Assembly: GCF_003432485.1 (NCBI RefSeq)
Contig: NZ_QVNQ01000010.1
Coordinates: forward strand, 186,001 to 250,000
Source: Actinomadura spongiicola
GTDB lineage: Bacteria > Actinomycetota > Actinomycetes > Streptosporangiales > Streptosporangiaceae
Length of the DNA: 64,000 nt
Direction: 5' to 3'
The notes beneath the pieces are model-generated. The model saw only the letters and a list, made by a program, of their open reading frames with translations, made no database searches and was not told the DNA's origin. Each line of letters begins with the position of its first letter. The stretch's first letter is position 1. A program made the position numbers and the translations under genes. This document shows, piece after piece, positions 8,404-16,042 of this stretch.

Positions 8404-8488
8404 GACGCCCACCCTCGGAGGTCTCGCGGAGCTCAGCTGTGCAGATCACAGTCGGGACATGAAGTTGATGGGTTCGCGAGTCGCTATG

Positions 8489-8504
8489 TGTGAATCACAG
8501 ATCT
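8489..8504 (-). promoter_or_regulatory. putative operator (palindromic 16-mer, copy 1)
   Basis: TGTGAATCACAGATCT contains the perfect palindrome TGTGA-A-TCACA. It lies about 85 bp upstream of the ATPase gene start at 8403. An identical 16-mer occurs at 9920-9935 upstream of the XRE regulator gene in the same orientation. A looser relative, TGTGCAGATCACA, lies at about 8439-8451. The likely binder is the adjacent XRE protein; this is inference. Confidence 0.5.
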
Positions 8505-8687
8505 AAGCTTCGCACATTCCAGCTCCGGAAGCCCAATGCACGACAAAGCTGGTCCGTACTCGATTGAGTCGTTCACGTGGGCGCCCGATAACCGTCATAA
8601 CGCGTTCACCCCTGGTGATCGAAGCGTGTACCGGCGGATCACGGACGGGTCGGCGCCGCCGCTGTACCGTTGACGGCGCCTGAGAGA

Positions 8688-8746
8688 GGGCCGCACACGT
8701 GAGGATCCCCCGGGGATGCAGCCCTGGGGGATCCCGTGTGCGGCCC
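8688..8746 (-). terminator. long hairpin, terminator of the DUF397/XRE unit
   Basis: GGGCCGCACACG followed by GGATCCCCCGGG pairs with CCCTGGGGGATCC followed by CGTGTGCGGCCC, giving a stem of more than 20 bp with a 3-nt bulge. It lies about 45 bp downstream of the DUF397 stop at 8792. The 379-bp gap 8413-8791 otherwise holds only the palindromic elements; I see no gene in it. Confidence 0.75.
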
Positions 8747-8791
8747 GGTCAGCACCGTCCGCGGCGCGTTCCCGGACGGAAAATCGCCTGG

Positions 8792-8989
8792 TCAGCGGTC
8801 GTATCGTCCGGTTCGTACGTCGTCGAGGAACGCCGCGAAGACGGGCCGGGGGATGATGTGCGCGCCCGCCTCGGGGGTCTTGCTGTCGCGCAGCCCGGTG
8901 GCCGTCTCAAGGTCGGCGACCTCGACGCAGCCACCGTTGCTGCTCGCGCTCGCGCGGGCCTTGAACCAGCGTGCCTGAGAGAGGTCCAT
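8792..8989 (-). CDS. DUF397 protein
   Basis: 65 residues with the DUF397 core: ARWFKARASASSNGGCVEVA, then GLRDSKTPEAG and a C-terminal helix AFLDDVRTGRYDR. DUF397 proteins are small actinobacterial partners of WhiJ-like XRE regulators and are thought to modulate them. The ATG has a GGAG element 4-5 nt upstream. It lies 23 bp downstream of the XRE gene on the same strand, so the two are very probably co-transcribed, which fits a regulator and partner pair. Confidence 0.85.
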   Translation of the reverse strand: MDLSQARWFKARASASSNGGCVEVADLETATGLRDSKTPEAGAHIIPRPVFAAFLDDVRTGRYDR

Positions 8990-9012
8990 ATCGCTCCAGC
9001 TTCAGATAAGTC

Positions 9013-9855
9013 TTACTCCATTGCAGAGATCAGCTTCTTCAGGTGTTCCGCCGTGTCGGCGGGGCTCAGCGCCGCCCCGCGAATCTGCTCGAAGATCTGG
9101 TCATACGCCTCCACACTGCCGGGGGTGTCGATCTCCTGGATGTCGGCGTCGTTCTCCAGGAAGACCACGGGCGGCTCGTCACCGGGGAACCGGAAGATGT
9201 TGACCAGCGTGGACATGCCCGGGTGCAGGCCGTCCGCCAGTCGTAGCAGCCGCAGCTCGACCCCTGGACGGGCGGACGCCGCCAGCAGGTGTCGGAGCTG
9301 CGTGCGACGGTCGCCCGGATCGCCCCACTCGTACATCAGGGACGCCTCGGTGATGAGGGCGACCAGTTGGGGCGCCGTTCCGTCGTCCCTGTCCAGGATC
9401 TGCTGCCGTCTCAGCCGCGCCCGCAGGGCCCGCTCGCGCCATTCGGGCGACTTCGACCCGGACGCGAGCAGCGCCTGCATGTACGGCAACGTCTGGAGCA
9501 GTCCCGGCAGCACCAACGGCATGATCACCCGGATGTGGGTCGCGTCGCCCTCATAGCCGGGGAACTCGTTGTCGAAGACGTCGGGGTACTCGCGCCACCA
9601 GGCCCGTTGCCGCGCCTGAGCCGCCAGTTCCTCCAGTTCGGCGAGTTCACTGCCCTCGTAGACCCGCGCCAGGTCGCGGATGTCGCTCAGCTCGGGCCGG
9701 ACCCAGCTGTTGGCCTCGAAGCGGCCGACCTTGCCCCGGCCCCAGTTCAGCCGGTCGCACACCTGGTTGGCCGTGTAGCCCGCCTCGACGCGCAGTTCCT
9801 TCAGGCGGCGCGCCAACCGCCGCTTGGCGACGGTGGCCCCGTAGGCCTCACTCAA
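9013..9855 (-). CDS. XRE-family regulator with DUF5753 domain (WhiJ-like)
   Basis: 280 residues. The N-terminal helix-turn-helix reads RLARRLKELRVEAGYTANQV then GRGKVGRFEANSWVRPELSD. The remainder is the DUF5753 domain, with the typical IRVIMPLVLPGLLQTLPYMQ segment and the C-terminal VEAYDQIFEQIRGAALSP. Such proteins pair with DUF397 partners to control development or antibiotic genes in streptomycetes. The TTG at 9855 is chosen because GGGAGG is 7-8 nt upstream; the GTG at 9864 abuts the same SD with no spacing. A 16-bp palindrome lies about 65 bp upstream and may be its own operator. Confidence 0.88.
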   Translation of the reverse strand: MSEAYGATVAKRRLARRLKELRVEAGYTANQVCDRLNWGRGKVGRFEANSWVRPELSDIRDLARVYEGSELAELEELAAQARQRAWWREYPDVFDNEFPGYEGDATHIRVIMPLVLPGLLQTLPYMQALLASGSKSPEWRERALRARLRRQQILDRDDGTAPQLVALITEASLMYEWGDPGDRRTQLRHLLAASARPGVELRLLRLADGLHPGMSTLVNIFRFPGDEPPVVFLENDADIQEIDTPGSVEAYDQIFEQIRGAALSPADTAEHLKKLISAME

Positions 9856-9919
9856 CGGAACCACCTCCCTTGAGAGACGCCTGGTGAGACGACCGCCATC
9901 AGCATACGCCTTCGGGATT

Positions 9920-9935
9920 TGTGAATCACAGATCT
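9920..9935 (-). promoter_or_regulatory. putative operator (palindromic 16-mer, copy 2)
   Basis: Exact copy of the TGTGAATCACAGATCT element at 8489-8504, here between the XRE gene and the DUF397 gene to its right. A third, weaker match (TGTGATGCACG) lies near 11013, upstream of the methyltransferase gene. The three sites would give one operator for each minus-strand unit of this set. Confidence 0.5.
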
Positions 9936-9945
9936 GACCGGGGAG

Positions 9946-10164
9946 TCATGAGGCCGCGTGATCGAACTCGCCGTTCTTCACGCCGTCCAGGAAGCACGCC
10001 CATTCGTGCTCGTCGAACACCGAGACGAGGTCGCCGCCCGTGGTGCGCAGCAGTGTCCACGCGCCGACGAAGGCCACTTCGACGGCGCTCTCGCCGGTCC
10101 CGGACCGCTTCCATTCCAGCGCCTCGGGATCGACGCCCAGTTCCTCGACGGACGGCTTTCTCAT
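9946..10164 (-). CDS. DUF397-like small protein
   Basis: 72 residues from the ATG at 10164, beginning MRKPSVEELGVDPEALEWKR; an ATG one codon upstream is also possible. The centre SGTGESAVEVAFVGAWTLLR and the C-terminal EWACFLDGVKNGEFDH follow the DUF397 plan, with the NGGCVEVA motif altered to ESAVEVAF. The start overlaps the stop codon of the methyltransferase gene (ATGATGA), and the SD (GAGGAGG) lies inside that gene, so translation is coupled. It may be the partner of the XRE protein or of the methyltransferase. Confidence 0.75.
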   Translation of the reverse strand: MRKPSVEELGVDPEALEWKRSGTGESAVEVAFVGAWTLLRTTGGDLVSVFDEHEWACFLDGVKNGEFDHAAS

Positions 10165-10988
10165 CATGGCCTCCTCGCCACTGCGCAATAACCCCAGCGT
10201 GATCCATCACTATCGGCGGCGTCCGGGTCCTCGGCGCCCCATTCGCCGACGAAGGCGAGCTCCGCCGCCGCCCCCTCGTACGGCGGGACGATCTCCAGCC
10301 CCTCGAAGAACCGTGCGATCTCCGCCCGGTTCCGCAGGTGGGCCTTGGCGCTCGCGTTGGCGTACACCCCCTCGATCGCGGCGATCGCCTGGGGTGACTG
10401 CCGGTCGCCGGTGCCCGCGGACAGCACGAGGTAACTGCCCGGAACCAGCTCGGCCATGTAGCGCCGGACGATCCCCCACGGGTCGTCCTCCGCCGGGACG
10501 AAGTGGGTCAGCGCCACCACCAGCAGCGCCACGGGCTCCGCGAAGTCGATGGTCGCGCGGGTCGTCGGGTGACCGAGCAGGCCTTCCGGGTCACGGAAGT
10601 CGGCCGTGATGAACGCGGTGCCCGCCGACCCGGCCAGCAGGGAGTCCGCGTGCACCCGCACCATCGGATCGTTGTCGGCGTAGAGGACCCGCGCGTCGGG
10701 GGCGACCGCCTGCGCCGCCTCATGGGTGTTGTTCCGCGTCGGCAGTCCGGCGCCGATGTCGATGAACTGCCGGATTCCCTGCTCGGCCAACCACCGCACC
10801 GAACGTTGCAGGAAGCCACGGTTCGCCCATGCCGCGTCCTCCAACTCGGGCATCTTCGCACGGATCATTTCCGCGGCCTTACGGTCGACCTCGTAATTGT
10901 CGGTTCCGCCGAGGTAGTAGTCGTACAACCGGGCCGCACTCGGAACGGTGGTGTCCACCCCGGGTGGAGCCTGCTCGATCTCGCTCAC
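10164..10988 (-). CDS. DUF574-type SAM-dependent methyltransferase
   Basis: 274 residues. It begins with VPSAARLYDYYLGGTDNYEV, the signature of the actinobacterial DUF574 (SAM-dependent methyltransferase) family. The SAM-binding region follows (IRQFIDIGAGLPTRNNTHEA, then VLYADNDPMV). The family is widespread in Streptomyces and Actinomadura with few characterised members. The GTG start has AAGGGAG about 8 nt upstream. It is translationally coupled to the DUF397-like gene, so the two products probably act together. The substrate is unknown. Confidence 0.85.
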   Translation of the reverse strand: MSEIEQAPPGVDTTVPSAARLYDYYLGGTDNYEVDRKAAEMIRAKMPELEDAAWANRGFLQRSVRWLAEQGIRQFIDIGAGLPTRNNTHEAAQAVAPDARVLYADNDPMVRVHADSLLAGSAGTAFITADFRDPEGLLGHPTTRATIDFAEPVALLVVALTHFVPAEDDPWGIVRRYMAELVPGSYLVLSAGTGDRQSPQAIAAIEGVYANASAKAHLRNRAEIARFFEGLEIVPPYEGAAAELAFVGEWGAEDPDAADSDGSRWGYCAVARRP

Positions 10989-11116
10989 CGATTGGTCTCC
11001 CTTGCCGCGACTTGTGATGCACGAATTATGAAACAGCCTGCCTCATGCGGCGATGGTTCGTTCCGATTCCGCCGGGCATGACGGGGGGATCACACCGGCC
11101 GGAAGGGGGGACGACC

Positions 11117-11944
11117 ATGAAGACCGCGCCGGAACTCGCGCTCAGGCAGTGCACGATGCAGTTCGTCGGCAACGCGACGACGATTCTGCGCTGCGGCCCG
11201 TTCACGCTGTTGACCGACCCCAATTTCCTGCACCGCGGGCAGCGCGCCTACCTCGGGTTCGGGCTGTCGACGCGGCGGCTGACGGACCCGGCCCTCGACA
11301 TCGACGAACTGCCCCGCCTGGACGCCGTCGTCCTGTCCCACCTGCACGGCGACCACTGGGACCGGGTGGCCCGCGCGAAACTCGACCGCGGCCTGCCGAT
11401 CGTCACGACACCGCACGCGGCGCGCCGCCTCCAGGGTTGGCACGGCTTCCGTCACGCCGTCGGCCTGCGCACGTGGGAGTCGCACACGCTGGCCAAGAAC
11501 GGGGCGCTGCTGCGCATCATCTCGATGCCGGGCCGCCACGCCCCCGGCCCCGTCCAGAGGCTCCTCCCGCCCGTGATGGGCAGCCTGCTGGAGTTCAGTC
11601 CGGCCACCGGCGACGTGCAGTTCCGCCTCTACATCACCGGCGACACCCTGATGTTCGACGGTATCCACCAGATAGCGCGCCGCAACCGCGACATCGACCT
11701 CGCCGTCCTGCACCTGGGCGGCACCAAACTGCCCGGTGGGCTCCTCGTCACGATGGACGCGACGCAGGGCGCGGACCTGTTGGCGGCGATCCGTCCGGCG
11801 AACGCCGTCCCGATCCATCACGACGACTACACCGTCTTCACGTCGTCGCTGGACGACTTCCGCCGCGAACTCGACAGGCGCGGCATGTCAGGGGACGTCA
11901 CCTACATCGACCGGGGTCAGACCCACACCTTCACCCACGCCTGA
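11117..11944 (+). CDS. metallo-beta-lactamase-fold hydrolase (UlaG/NAPE-PLD-like)
   Basis: 275 residues. The metal-binding motif reads VVLSHLHGDHWD (HxHxDH), with further ligands expected at SMPGRHAPG, YITGDTLMF and the late VPIHHDDY. The overall plan (TLLTDPNFLHRGQRAY then the HxHxDH motif) resembles the UlaG/NAPE-PLD group of L-lactonases and phospholipase-like enzymes. The ATG at 11117 is supported by a strong SD (GGAAGGGGGG). It is cytoplasmic, with no signal peptide. The substrate cannot be inferred, and the divergent methyltransferase neighbour gives no clue. Confidence 0.82.
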   Translation: MKTAPELALRQCTMQFVGNATTILRCGPFTLLTDPNFLHRGQRAYLGFGLSTRRLTDPALDIDELPRLDAVVLSHLHGDHWDRVARAKLDRGLPIVTTPHAARRLQGWHGFRHAVGLRTWESHTLAKNGALLRIISMPGRHAPGPVQRLLPPVMGSLLEFSPATGDVQFRLYITGDTLMFDGIHQIARRNRDIDLAVLHLGGTKLPGGLLVTMDATQGADLLAAIRPANAVPIHHDDYTVFTSSLDDFRRELDRRGMSGDVTYIDRGQTHTFTHA

Positions 11945-12119
11945 CCCGTCCCCCTCCCCTGAACCACTATTGTCCGATGGTGGACGAGTATGTGAGTTTC
12001 GCCGTCCTTGCAGCGGTACGACATTGCCAGCCACACCTTTTCGTCAGATATCAATTCCCGTATTTGTTCGTGCCGATTCAGTGGATTTGTAAGGAACTGC
12101 CGAAAATGGCGGTGCGCAC

Positions 12120-12148
12120 TTGACTTTTACGTTCTCGCGGCCGAGAAT
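12120..12148 (+). promoter_or_regulatory. sigma70-like promoter of the STAND NTPase gene
   Basis: TTGACT at 12120-12125 and GAGAAT at 12143-12148 are separated by 17 nt, close to housekeeping consensus. The site lies 33 bp upstream of the gene start at 12181, inside an unusually AT-rich gap (about 11945-12180) that holds no gene. Confidence 0.5.
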
Positions 12149-12180
12149 TTGAGGTCCGTGCTCTCTACTCTGCCAGGGAA

Positions 12181-14304
12181 ATGATCGGAAATCCCGGTGC
12201 GTCCGGACAGCCGCGTGGGCACGTCAACGAACTGAGCACACCGGTCTCCGGGACGGTCGTCCAAACACGGGACGTACTCGGCGATATCCATTTCCACCAG
12301 CGTCGGACCACACCGCCCGTGCCACGGCAACTCCCCGCCGCCGGGCTCCTGGTCGACCGCGCGGGCGCCCTCGCCGCGCTCGGACAGGGGGCGGCGGAAG
12401 ACGATGTGGTCGTCGTCAGCGGCCCCGCCGGAATCGGCAAGACGGCCGTCGCGCTGCATTGGGCGCACGGCGAAAAGGAGAACTTTCCCGACGGCCAGTT
12501 GTTCCTGGATCTCCAGGGGCATTCCGCCGCCGGTCCCGTCCGTCCGGTGGAGGCGCTCGGCCGCTTCATTCGTGCGCTCGGCGTCCCCGAGGAAGCCGTT
12601 CCCGCCGAACTGGCCGAGCGGTCCGCGCTCTTTCGTTCCATGACGGCCGAGCGCCGCCTGCTGATCGTCCTGGACGACGCCCATTCCGCCGCGCAGGTGA
12701 GCCCGATCCTGCCGGGCACGGGCGACAGCGTCGTCGTGGTGACCAGCCGGTGGCGGCTGGCGGGTCTGCTGATGCGCGGCGCCCGCGCCGTCCAACTGCA
12801 CCCGCTCAGCCATGCCGCGGCGCTCGAACTCCTCGACGTCTCGCTGGGCGCCGAACGCGTCCGTCCCGAACGCGGCATGGCGGAGGAGCTGGTGGAACAG
12901 TGCGGCCGCTCGCCGCTGGCGTTGAGCATCGCGGCCGCGCGACTCGCCACGAGACCACGCTGGCCGCTCGCGCGGCTGGTGCGGGCCCTCGCCCACGAAC
13001 GGCAGCGGCTCCGGGTGCTGTCGACCCAGGACGCCGGAAACGAGATGACGATCAGAGCCACCCTGATGCTGTCCTACCAGAACCTCCCCGACCCGGCGCG
13101 ACGCCTGTACCGGTTCCTCGGACTGCACCCGGGCGGAACGTTCGACAGCCGGATGGCGGCCTCCCTGGCCGGTGTCCCGGTTCTCGCCGCCGAGGAGGCG
13201 CTGGACCTTCTCGTCGAGGCCAACCTCCTGGACGACCTTCCCCGAGATCGGTACCGCTTCCAAAGCCTGGTCCGGCTGCACGCCGTCGAGTTGGCCGAGG
13301 AGCACGACCCGGAGCCCGAACGCCGCGAGGGGTTACGCCGCCTGACGGAGTGGCTCGTCACCGCCACGCTCGCGGCGAGCCGGGCCGTAGCGCCGTACCG
13401 GCGGCTCGCCGACCCCGGCCTCCTCGTGCACGAACCGCCGGAGTTCGACGACGCGGCGGACGCCCTCGACTGGCTGGACGACGAGTTCGGCAACTTCCGC
13501 GCGGTGGCCCGTCACGCGCTGGACCAGGGGTTACACCGTCAGGTCTGGCTTCTGGTCGACGCGAGCTGGCCCCTGTTCATGCATCGCGGCCACCACGTCG
13601 AGAGGCTCGACTTCGACCGGGTCGGGCTCGCGGCGGCACGCGCGGCGGACGATCCCGTCGCCGAGGCGAAAATGCTGAACCGCACCGGCCTGGCCCTGCG
13701 ACAACTCGGCCACCTCGACCAGGCGGCGAACGACTTCACCGCCGCCCTGGACCTGTGGCTGCGACTCGACGTCCCGGTACGGGTCGCGAGCACGCGCCGC
13801 CGGTTGGGGCTGCTCGAACTCGACCGCGGAGCCGTAGACGCCGCGGCGGCCCAGTTCACGGCCGCGCTTGAGGTGTTCCGCGCCGAGGGCGAGCAGCGCC
13901 GTACGGCGCTCACGCTGTGCGACCTCGGAACCGCCCTCATCAGGTCCGGACGCGCGGGTGAGGCCGTGGACGCGCTGGCCCGGGCCGCGACGCTCCTCGC
14001 GGCCGAGCCCGACGCCTACAACCGGGCCAGGGCGCTGGTCCTGCTCGGTCAGGCGCACGCGCTGGGCGGCGACACCGCCGCGGCGACGGGCGCCGTGGAC
14101 GAGGGCCTCGCCATGATGCGCCGGATCGGGTCGGCCATCGGCGAGGGCGACGCGCTGCACGTCCTGGGCGACCTGGCCCGCGAGGACGGGCGAACCGACG
14201 ACGCGCGCCACCTCTACACCACCGCCCGAACGATCCTGGCCGGGACCGGAGCCCCGACCAGAATCCTCGACGAACGCCTGACCGAGCTGGACCGCGCCCC
14301 CTAG
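12181..14304 (+). CDS. STAND NTPase (NB-ARC) with TPR repeats, lacking a DNA-binding domain
   Basis: 707 residues. A short N-terminal linker contains SGTVVQTRDVLGDIHFHQ. The NTPase domain has Walker A GPAGIGKTA (about 81-89), Walker B LLIVLDDA and sensor-like VVVVTSRWRLAG. A winged-helix-like region follows, then TPR repeats over the last ~250 residues (AKMLNRTGLALRQLGHLDQA and similar). It looks like an AfsR-type regulator without the SARP domain. Such proteins act as ATP-driven switches for partners or small ligands. It is convergent with the PfkB operon, and the gap between them is filled by a duplicated 3' end of the kinase gene. Confidence 0.85.
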   Translation: MIGNPGASGQPRGHVNELSTPVSGTVVQTRDVLGDIHFHQRRTTPPVPRQLPAAGLLVDRAGALAALGQGAAEDDVVVVSGPAGIGKTAVALHWAHGEKENFPDGQLFLDLQGHSAAGPVRPVEALGRFIRALGVPEEAVPAELAERSALFRSMTAERRLLIVLDDAHSAAQVSPILPGTGDSVVVVTSRWRLAGLLMRGARAVQLHPLSHAAALELLDVSLGAERVRPERGMAEELVEQCGRSPLALSIAAARLATRPRWPLARLVRALAHERQRLRVLSTQDAGNEMTIRATLMLSYQNLPDPARRLYRFLGLHPGGTFDSRMAASLAGVPVLAAEEALDLLVEANLLDDLPRDRYRFQSLVRLHAVELAEEHDPEPERREGLRRLTEWLVTATLAASRAVAPYRRLADPGLLVHEPPEFDDAADALDWLDDEFGNFRAVARHALDQGLHRQVWLLVDASWPLFMHRGHHVERLDFDRVGLAAARAADDPVAEAKMLNRTGLALRQLGHLDQAANDFTAALDLWLRLDVPVRVASTRRRLGLLELDRGAVDAAAAQFTAALEVFRAEGEQRRTALTLCDLGTALIRSGRAGEAVDALARAATLLAAEPDAYNRARALVLLGQAHALGGDTAAATGAVDEGLAMMRRIGSAIGEGDALHVLGDLAREDGRTDDARHLYTTARTILAGTGAPTRILDERLTELDRAP

Positions 14305-14459
14305 CCGGTCAACCGTCCCAGCGGTCCCAACGGCCCACGCGGGTGGCCGGTGGGGTCCGCTCACGCAGGGCGGCCAACCGGGTCGCCGTCAACGAGGCCG
14401 TGGCGGTCACTCGGTGGCCGATCTTCCAACCCGCGTGCAGGACGACGACTCCCAGCCGG
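14305..14459 (-). pseudogene. tandem partial copy of the PfkB kinase gene 3' end
   Basis: 14305-14447 repeats 14456-14598 at a period of 151 bp with only about three mismatches. The copy retains the kinase C-terminal codons (AGWKIGHRVTATASLTATRL, then RVGRWDRWDG and a stop at 14309) directly behind the real stop at 14460. It begins immediately after the stop codon of the convergent STAND NTPase gene. The near identity shows that it is recent. It has no start or catalytic motif and is presumably not functional. Confidence 0.9.
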
Positions 14460-15398
14460 TCAACCGTCCCAGCGGTCCCAACGGCCCACACGGGTAACCG
14501 GTGGGGTCCGCTCACGCAGGGCGGCCAACCGGGTCGCCGTCAACGAGGCCGTGGCGGTCACTCGGTGGCCGATCTTCCAACCCGCGTGCAGGACGGCGCC
14601 CTGGAGCGCCGCCACCGGGTCGCCGTCCCGGAGCCATTCCGCGAGGAACGTCCCGAAGAGGGCGTCACCGGCGCCGGAGGTGTTGACGATCCGGGGTGGT
14701 GGCGCGGCGGCGACCCTGATGAGCGTTCCGTCCCGGAGGCCGAGCATGGCGCCGCCGGGGCCCAGCCCGATGCCGACCATCTCGCACCGCTTGTACCGGG
14801 CGAACATTCCCGCGATCCACGCGCGGGGACCGGGGAGCCGTTCGTGGCTACAGAAGACGATCCGGGCGTGCTCCAGCCAGGGTCGGCCGTACTCGTCGTC
14901 CAGCTCGGCGATCAGGTGGACGTCGACCGCGATCGGGATCCCGAGCGTGGCGGCGGGCTCGACCAGCGGTCGGACGAACCGCGCGTTCGTCAGAACCAGC
15001 AGGTCGGCGTCCCGCGCCTGTTCGCGCAGCAGGGGAAAGGGGTAGGCGAACCCGTCGACGGGAGCGAGGTACGGCATCCCCATCCTCCGGCCGTTCCGGT
15101 CCACCAGCACGATCCCCAGGGAGGACGTCTCCGAGGCGACGACTCCGGCTCCGAGCAGGCCCCCGCGGCACAGTTCCGAGCGGATCGCCTGCCCGGCGAC
15201 GTCCTCCCCGACGGCGGTGCACAGGCGGACGTCGCATCCCAGACCGGCCTGAACCCTCGCGATGTGCGTGGCGGCCCCGGACACGCTGAAGTGCGCCCAG
15301 GTCGGCGGTGCCGTCGGCTCGTACGACAGCGGGAACGCGTCCACGCGCACGGTCGTGTAGCAGCTGGCGGCACCGGCCACCACGGTCCGGACGGTCAT
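14460..15398 (-). CDS. PfkB-family carbohydrate (ribokinase-like) kinase
   Basis: 312 residues. It starts VRTVVAGAASCYTTVRVDAF and has the substrate-site glycine region HFSVSGAATHIARVQAGLG. The PfkB signature 2 reads NTSGAGDALFGTFLAEWL, with the catalytic Asp in GAGD. The family phosphorylates sugars or nucleosides with ATP; the substrate here is unknown. The ATG at 15398 overlaps the stop of the upstream gene (ATGA), so it is the last gene of a coupled three-gene operon. Its final ~143 bp are duplicated just beyond the stop. Confidence 0.88.
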   Translation of the reverse strand: MTVRTVVAGAASCYTTVRVDAFPLSYEPTAPPTWAHFSVSGAATHIARVQAGLGCDVRLCTAVGEDVAGQAIRSELCRGGLLGAGVVASETSSLGIVLVDRNGRRMGMPYLAPVDGFAYPFPLLREQARDADLLVLTNARFVRPLVEPAATLGIPIAVDVHLIAELDDEYGRPWLEHARIVFCSHERLPGPRAWIAGMFARYKRCEMVGIGLGPGGAMLGLRDGTLIRVAAAPPPRIVNTSGAGDALFGTFLAEWLRDGDPVAALQGAVLHAGWKIGHRVTATASLTATRLAALRERTPPVTRVGRWDRWDG

Positions 15399-16042
15399 GA
15401 GGCCGCCCTCCTCGACGCCGCGTCGGTGGGCACCGCCGTGACCTGTGCCCGCCCCACGGTTTCCAGGGACCCTGGACGTCCGCCGGACGGCACGGTGAAC
15501 CGCCCGACGACGAGCGCCGCCCGGGGCAGCTCCGCCAGGGGGAGCCCGGCGCCCCACCAGCAGTAGAGGAACGACCCGCAGATCGCGTCCCACATCTCGG
15601 CCGCGCCGGGCGAGCTGCGCGTCACGAGCGTCGATTCGCCCCTGACCACGGCCAGGTGGTCGTTGCGGCGCCGGACCACGGCGACGCTGCACCCCGGATA
15701 CCGGTGCAGCCGTCGACGGAGCCGTTCCTGGACGCCGACCGACACGCGGAACGCCCCGCCGGTCAGGACGTCGGCCAGCTCACGCAGTCCGTCGTCATCG
15801 CGGTCGTCGCACGACGCGACGGCGTGCGAGTCGCTGAACAGGAGCGAACCCAGCTTGGCGGCGCCGCACGCGCCGAGGTCGCCGAACAGCACCAGCCGCG
15901 GCTCGTGGGGGCAGCCGCCCCTCGGAATGGTCAGCACCGCCGGAGTGCCGTCCGTCCGGTCGGCGGTGTCGTTTCCGGGACGGGTCAGGCAGAGCACCTG
16001 GTCCAGCCCGAACACGTGCGTGACGACAAGCCCGTCAGACAC
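15395..16042 (-). CDS. hypothetical protein in the PfkB operon
   Basis: 215 residues. It contains a Cys/Gly-rich segment (LFGDLGACGAAKLGSLLFSD), an acidic CDDRDDDGLRELAD stretch, a basic SVGVQERLRRRLHRYPGCSV region and a hydrophobic Trp-rich SFLYCWWGAGLPLAELPRAA. No family is recognised. Its start overlaps the end of the upstream gene by 8 bp, and its stop overlaps the kinase start, so all three products are probably made together and act in one pathway. Confidence 0.65.
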   Translation of the reverse strand: MSDGLVVTHVFGLDQVLCLTRPGNDTADRTDGTPAVLTIPRGGCPHEPRLVLFGDLGACGAAKLGSLLFSDSHAVASCDDRDDDGLRELADVLTGGAFRVSVGVQERLRRRLHRYPGCSVAVVRRRNDHLAVVRGESTLVTRSSPGAAEMWDAICGSFLYCWWGAGLPLAELPRAALVVGRFTVPSGGRPGSLETVGRAQVTAVPTDAASRRAAS

